Source: Glossina fuscipes (taxonomy: Eukaryota > Arthropoda > Insecta > Diptera > Glossinidae). Taken from it: a DNA stretch of 64,000 nucleotides. The position numbers were made by a program, and so were the translations under genes. This document shows, piece by piece, positions 59,560-64,000 of this stretch. Positions within the stretch are counted from its first letter, which is position 1, and each line of letters begins with the position of its first letter. The notes below the pieces were generated by a model. That model worked only from the letters and a program-made list of their open reading frames with translations, was not told the origin of the DNA and made no database searches. The DNA is taken from contig NW_023998432.1 of NCBI RefSeq assembly GCF_014805625.2, positions 1,699,276-1,763,275 on the forward strand, read 5' to 3'.

Positions 59560-59722
59560 GTCATGTTATTCGTAGAAAAACAAATTCAGAAAACATTGGA
59601 TTTAGTATATGGAATAGGCCGATAGTCTTAGATGTTAATGCTTTAAAAATTTAGTCTCACAATTTATTTCTCCGGCTAAACTAATTATAGTAAAATTAAT
59701 AATAATATATATATATATTGTT
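59560..59722 (+). mobile_element. I-like LINE 3' end, diverged
   Basis: AGTCTTAGATGTTAATGCTT, TAGTCTCACAATTTATTTCT and CCGGCTAAACTAATTATAG are followed by a TAA/TA tail. They align block by block with 51780-51862. Confidence 0.68.
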
Positions 59723-59749
59723 TCTGTTTTTTGTGTAAACCATTTCTAA

Positions 59750-60065
59750 ACAGAATTAATACTTTTTTGTACCCGTCACTTAAATATTTGCAACAACCAG
59801 AAGAACTCTTGGGAAACCCAGCATTAAATTCTCAATCTTCATGCAAGAACTTCGAATGTGTCTGCCACGTATGAAGTCGATAGTTTCATTTTTGCGGGCT
59901 GGAGAATGTTTATAACAGACATATCATAGACGGACAGACAGACATGCTTAAATCGATTTAGAATTTTATACTGATGAACAATGCACATATTTTGTGGCGT
60001 CTCCAACGCTTTCTTCTGGGCGTTCCAGACGTTTTGACAAGTGAATATATCACACATCTCAAAAA
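59750..60065 (-). repeat. Dispersed repeat family B, copy 6
   Basis: On the minus strand: CATCAGTATAAAATTCTAAA, TCGATTTAAGCATGTCTGTC, ATTCTCCAGCCCGCAAAAAT and GAAACTATCGACTTC. This is the best match to the presumed family core. Confidence 0.72.
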
Positions 60066-60359
60066 TAGATGTATATCAGCATCCTTGCAAGCCTAAATCT
60101 CAACACACATATCAAATGAAAATGATGCAATTGCACTATAGATTGTTAAAAATGGCTTAACGCCCCTTATATAATATCACGTTTATCGTTTCCAACTTTA
60201 GGTATCAACTATTTTGAAAAATGATGCATAAAATGTAGCTCCTTGCTTAAGCATCTTTATGACATCGTACATATATTGATAAGATTTTATAGCTTGTCCA
60301 GGGTAACCAGAAATTAAATGAAAATTTTCTTAAAAGTCAAAAGTGAGATTATGATGTAC

Positions 60360-60700
60360 TGTACATATGAAACGGGAATTTTGCTTACGCCGGCTATACA
60401 TTTTCACTACCTGTTTGACAATTTGTGGATGCCAAGCCAATACTCCACACAACCAATACTCTTTAGAGGCAAACTATTCCCCGATCCATTTTCGCACAGT
60501 TTGGTTAGTGGGATTAAAGCGCTACTCAGCTAGTGGCTGCCTTACTGGTGCAAACAAGTGGTAACCAGAAGGAGTCAAAGTGTACGAGTAAGCCAGCATG
60601 GGCTAGCATTTTCCAATTGAGCGCTTTTGGGTTTTGTTGCACGGACGTATGGGTGGATATCATGTACACAAATGATTCTGCTTTACTTTTTTGATAGGTT
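60360..60700 (-). pseudogene. Mariner relic, C-terminal half (copy E)
   Basis: The minus strand gives RPYVRATKPKSAQLE-type debris (second-aspartate region, about 60650), a block matching the WEILPLPAYSS region (about 60600), a TACCACTTGTTTGCACCAGT match to the YHLF segment and GCGAAAATGGATCGGGG matching the KWVDG segment (about 60500). The end is SKEYWLCGVLAW-like. It is related to mariner copies A-D but much more diverged, with many stops. Confidence 0.6.
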
Positions 60701-60709
60701 GCTCGTTTT

Positions 60710-61734
60710 TTGAATACCGAATGCTTTAAATCGATTGTTTATTGCCAGTAATGTTTGGTAACCTTTCTAGACTTTTCTTTGGCCCGACTTTACCAGTTGG
60801 CAGTAGACTCTTCCTCTGCTACTAAACATAAAGTATAATCTTCCGGCTAAAGCGATTCAGACTCGCAGACGTTCTGGATGGTACGCTTGGAATTCTCATT
60901 CCCAGTTACGATATGGCGCAAAAATGACTTTCTTCTGTTTGTTCATACAAAGAACAAATATTGCCAACGAATGCTTTTCTTTCCACTCGATATTTTTGCT
61001 GCGTTGAAAAAGTGTTTTTACTTAGCAATATGCGTTAGTATTATTATGACCGCTTATTATTTCCAGATACCTAACCTCCGTATAAAAGAGAGAACACAGC
61101 TTCAGGCAAGTATCTCCTTTATACATAGTATTAGGGCCGTCTATGCGCAAAATTCTTTTTAATCGAAGTCGTTAGTTTTTTAATTCTTTGGCGATGGTCA
61201 TGGTGTTTAAGTATCGGTTATTGCAGACATTAGGCTCGAATACTTGTGATTTCAATATGAAAAAGACTCTGCTTTATGTCATATTATGGCGCAGTCTCAC
61301 AATGCATTTACCGCACAATTTGTTGATTACACTGAATGGCGGCTTGGAGTGCGTAACCGTTGGATTCTAAAACTTTAAAGGCCGAAAATCAAAAATCTTG
61401 AAGAGCTTTCGAGAAAGGAAACTCTTCGCAATGAGATTAAAGGAATATCGGCTTGAAACTCTTAAGCTGTTGTAAAACCAGCCGGTTGTTGGTAACCATC
61501 TATGCGTGTGAATATTAATAAAAATGTTTTATATCAAGACCGCCAAAATTCAAATAAAATATCCACTTTCATATTCACAGATCAAGTTAAAACACATGTG
61601 GAATACCCTTATACAAGGACTAATAACTGAAATCTTAAAAAATAGTAAAAACTTCCTTTGGGTAATCAGATAAGGGATTTTTTATATGTGCCATTGTCCC
61701 GCCCTGAAGCGATATGCGTCCACCTAGTTTGCTT
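60710..61734. other. No recognised gene
   Basis: Plus-strand frames at 60878-61162 and 61188-61370 are open but unrecognised. They could be upstream LINE or mariner debris. Confidence 0.35.
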
Positions 61735-63692
61735 CATTACTAAGAGAGAGACTGTTTAAAAGATGCAAAAAATTGGCGTATCGCTTGACTGTACCAGGTA
61801 TTCAGTGGCCAAGAGCAATATCTCTCAATTTAGCAGAGATTGTTATGCTAGATACTTGCTTGAGATCAAAGCTTCTGTTATTAGTAAACCTAAGCGTTTT
61901 TTAAATTCGTTAATTCTAAGAGCAAAGTCACGGTTATATCTTTTGATGGTTTTCAATCTGGATGGTCGAATGAATCTATGATTTGAACTTTGTTTGCTAA
62001 TTGTTTTCAGTCTAATTTCATTTTTCTTTAATCCCTCCCAGCCATATCCGTACCAGCTGAATGAATGCATTTCTATCCCAGGAGTAATTATCTCTGATGG
62101 TGAAATCTGATAAGGTCTACGGTCCTTAAAGTGTAGTTGTATGCCGGGCCAATGTGCTTTCCCCGTGTATTCTCAAAAACTATGCGGATGAACTCCATCG
62201 GATTATTGCATTCATTTTCAATCGTTCTCTTGCAACGGGTAGGTTTTCCGGCTGTTGGAAGACTAGTTTTATTCTTACACTTCATAAAAGTGGTAATAGG
62301 CATCATGTTGAAAACTATAGAGTAATTGCCAAAGTTAGTGTGTTGCCTAAAATATTAAATATGTAATCGGTCTGTGCCAGTATGCATTTTTAAAGGGTGG
62401 ATCGACCACCACTAAACTGCTTGAATTTGCTTGCCATGCATTTGAGGCCTTTTCCAAAGGTTCAAAGATACATATTATCAACACTGATTTAAGCAAGGCA
62501 TTTGATAGAATGAGTCATAGGCTGTTGTTATGGAAATTGTGTCGTCAATTCTGTTCATTCTATACATCAATGATCTCTCCTTAGCTATTGAATCTGCCCA
62601 TATCCTAATGTACGCAGATGACAGTAAACAGTTCTCGCCGCTCAATTCGAAAAATCAATCATTTCTCCTGCAAACTGACGTAAATAATTTGGTAACGTAG
62701 TGCTCCTTCAATTTTATGTGCTTAAACCAAAAGAAATGTAAGAAGCTGCCATTTTCGAGGCAGAACTTGTTCGCAACGGAATATTTTACAGACTTCGTTA
62801 GGGTGGAAAGCGTGAATTCATTTCTTAACCTAGTTATATTGTTTGATCATAAACTTCGACCACAATTTACATGTTGAGCACTCTGTGAATAAAGCTTGAT
62901 CAATGCGAAAGTTCATCAAACGTTGGTTGAGGGAATTTGAAGACGCATATGTGACGAGAAGATAATACATTAGCTTAGTGCCTCCTGCATTGAAATACGC
63001 CTCGGTCGTATAGGTACCGTCGTAGCGTCGCCATGTGAATTTCATTAAACCTCTACAGGAGTATTTTTTGTTGTTTGCTCTAAGAAGTTTGTATTGAAAT
63101 TGTTGAAGTTGTATTGAAGAAGTTGAGCCCCACTCCGTCTTTATGAAAATAGGTTGCTACTTGTATTCTTGCCGCCACTTGGGCATTGCTTTGACGGTGA
63201 ATCTGATTAATGATGCCATTGATTCGCCGTTTTTGTTGAGTGCGATTAATTTTAACGTTTCTCTCCGTCCGACAAGAAACTTTCTTCTTATTAAACTTAG
63301 CCAATGCAGATTAATTTATGAGCTTCTTAGTCCACTTTTGGTTTTCTGTAGCAATCTAAATGAGGTTTATAACCTTATTCTCTTATCGGATCCTCTTGCA
63401 TTCGTTAAAGCTTTTCTCCTTAATGACCGTGCGCTGCCGACGCCTTACCTAAACCAATACTTAAAGCCTCTTATTCGAAATCCTGAAACGGAGTTCGATG
63501 AATAATCGATAGTCACGTTTTTTGTTTACTTATAAGTTTGTATAAATTGTCCATTGTTTTTAACACTTATTTTTTACTTGAATTGTAATTAGGTTAAGCC
63601 TTCAAATGTATGAATTGCGCAATTCAGCTGAATCTTCGTTGTAGCTGAATTCTGCACTTACGGAAATTAAATTAGATTAAAAAAAAAAAAAG
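61735..63692 (+). mobile_element. Jockey-clade LINE, 5'-truncated, ending in poly(A)
   Basis: The element keeps the linker before the RT, most of the RT, the C-terminal region and a 3' UTR (63506-63677) that closes with an A-run at 63678-63690. Poly(A) rather than TAA repeats separates it from the I-like elements. The 5' side, including the endonuclease and ORF1, is absent. Another piece of the same clade lies at 573-790. No target duplication could be judged because the 5' break is not sharp. Confidence 0.85.
61763..63505 (+). pseudogene. Jockey-type reverse transcriptase
   Basis: Read across several frameshifts: pre-RT helix YARYLLEIKASVISKPKRFL (61850); ILKNYADELHRIIAFIFNRS and GCWKTSFILTLHKSGNRHHV, ENYRVIAKVSVLPKILN (62160-62360, RT fingers); FLKGGSTTTKLLEF and TDLSKAFDRMSHRLLL (62400-62530, motif A with its Asp); then a deletion; LFILYINDLSLAIES and ILMYADDSKQF (62560-62640, catalytic YADD box); LNQKKCKKL; KFIKRWLREFEDAYVTRR (62900-62960, thumb). 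The C-terminal open piece (63143-63505) includes INDAIDSPFLLSAINFNVSL and ends FDE and a stop. Catalytic residues are visible but stops and a deletion between motifs A and C make it inactive. Confidence 0.85.
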
Positions 63693-64000
63693 TTAAAAAT
63701 AAAAAAGGAAAAAACATGTATTTGTTGTCCATAGATTTGTGTATTTGGTTCATTTGATAAGCGTTAAGATTTCCAAAAAGAAAATAATACTAACTCATCT
63801 GCTAATGTGGATGATGGTATCCTTATAAGTGGATGCGGTTAAATAAAGTGACAATTGTGTCTCGGTTTGTTCTGAAAGTGATTTCAAACGGATCGGCGGA
63901 GTAGAAGAAAAGATCTCTTGATATAAATTCAATAAGCCTCTGCACCATAAAAGTGGTGGACGCCACAGTATTAGCCATAAGAATATAATATAATAAAATA
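63693..64000. other. Flanking DNA, no gene
   Basis: Non-repetitive, AT-rich sequence to the window edge with no supported feature. Confidence 0.35.

Noticed and set aside
1..64000. A prokaryotic-style defence, toxin or phage system
   Set aside because: The DNA is eukaryotic, with introns, microsatellites and retrotransposons. No gene cluster or CRISPR-like array is present; direct repeats seen are simple-sequence or transposon derived.

Overview
The window is AT-rich eukaryotic nuclear DNA, most likely from a higher fly. Evidence is the spliced exons with GT/AG borders and a pyrimidine-rich acceptor tract, long homopolymer and dinucleotide runs, and the transposon mix (mariner of several subfamilies, I-clade and jockey-clade LINEs, a Ty3/gypsy element). 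A tephritid fruit fly is my best guess, not a proof. No operons, Shine-Dalgarno sites, CRISPR arrays, tRNA or rRNA genes were recognised. Most of the 64 kb is intergenic or intronic sequence littered with dead mobile elements.

Host genes: only two coding pieces are supported. (1) A two-exon 3' end on the minus strand (26390-26118 and 25396-24770) encodes a fibronectin type III domain, a linker, one membrane segment and a short cytoplasmic tail; its 5' exons are not recognised here and probably lie further right or outside. (2) A single terminal exon on the minus strand (10618-10520) has an excellent splice acceptor and encodes a 32-residue hydrophobic C-terminus; its parent gene is unknown.

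Layout: 1-560 mariner relic; 573-790 jockey RT scrap; 1219-2035 I-clade LINE 3' end with a TAA-repeat tail; about 2036-6605 a minus-strand Ty3/gypsy element with gag, protease, RT, RNase H, integrase and a 5' LTR, but no 3' LTR; 7147-7940 mellifera-type mariner; 9.4-10.4 kb two dispersed repeats; 10.5 kb orphan terminal exon; 10.7-24.5 kb gene-poor, with one deleted mariner and one 156-bp MITE; 24.6-26.4 kb the FN3/TM gene; 26.4-32.3 kb repeats and microsatellites; 32.35-38.65 kb a large inverted repeat built on mariner and I-like sequence; 39-61 kb dispersed repeats, I-like 3' tails and unrecognised AT-rich DNA; 61.7-63.7 kb a 5'-truncated jockey-clade LINE ending in poly(A).

The most striking structure is a pair of 1,351-bp inverted arms (32705-34055 and 37190-38540) that differ by only two substitutions in my by-eye comparison, although both carry a long-dead mariner. 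This points to a very recent duplication or gene conversion (or an assembly artefact), with one breakpoint at a six-base microhomology and the other at the mariner end. I found no new enzymatic or defence system.
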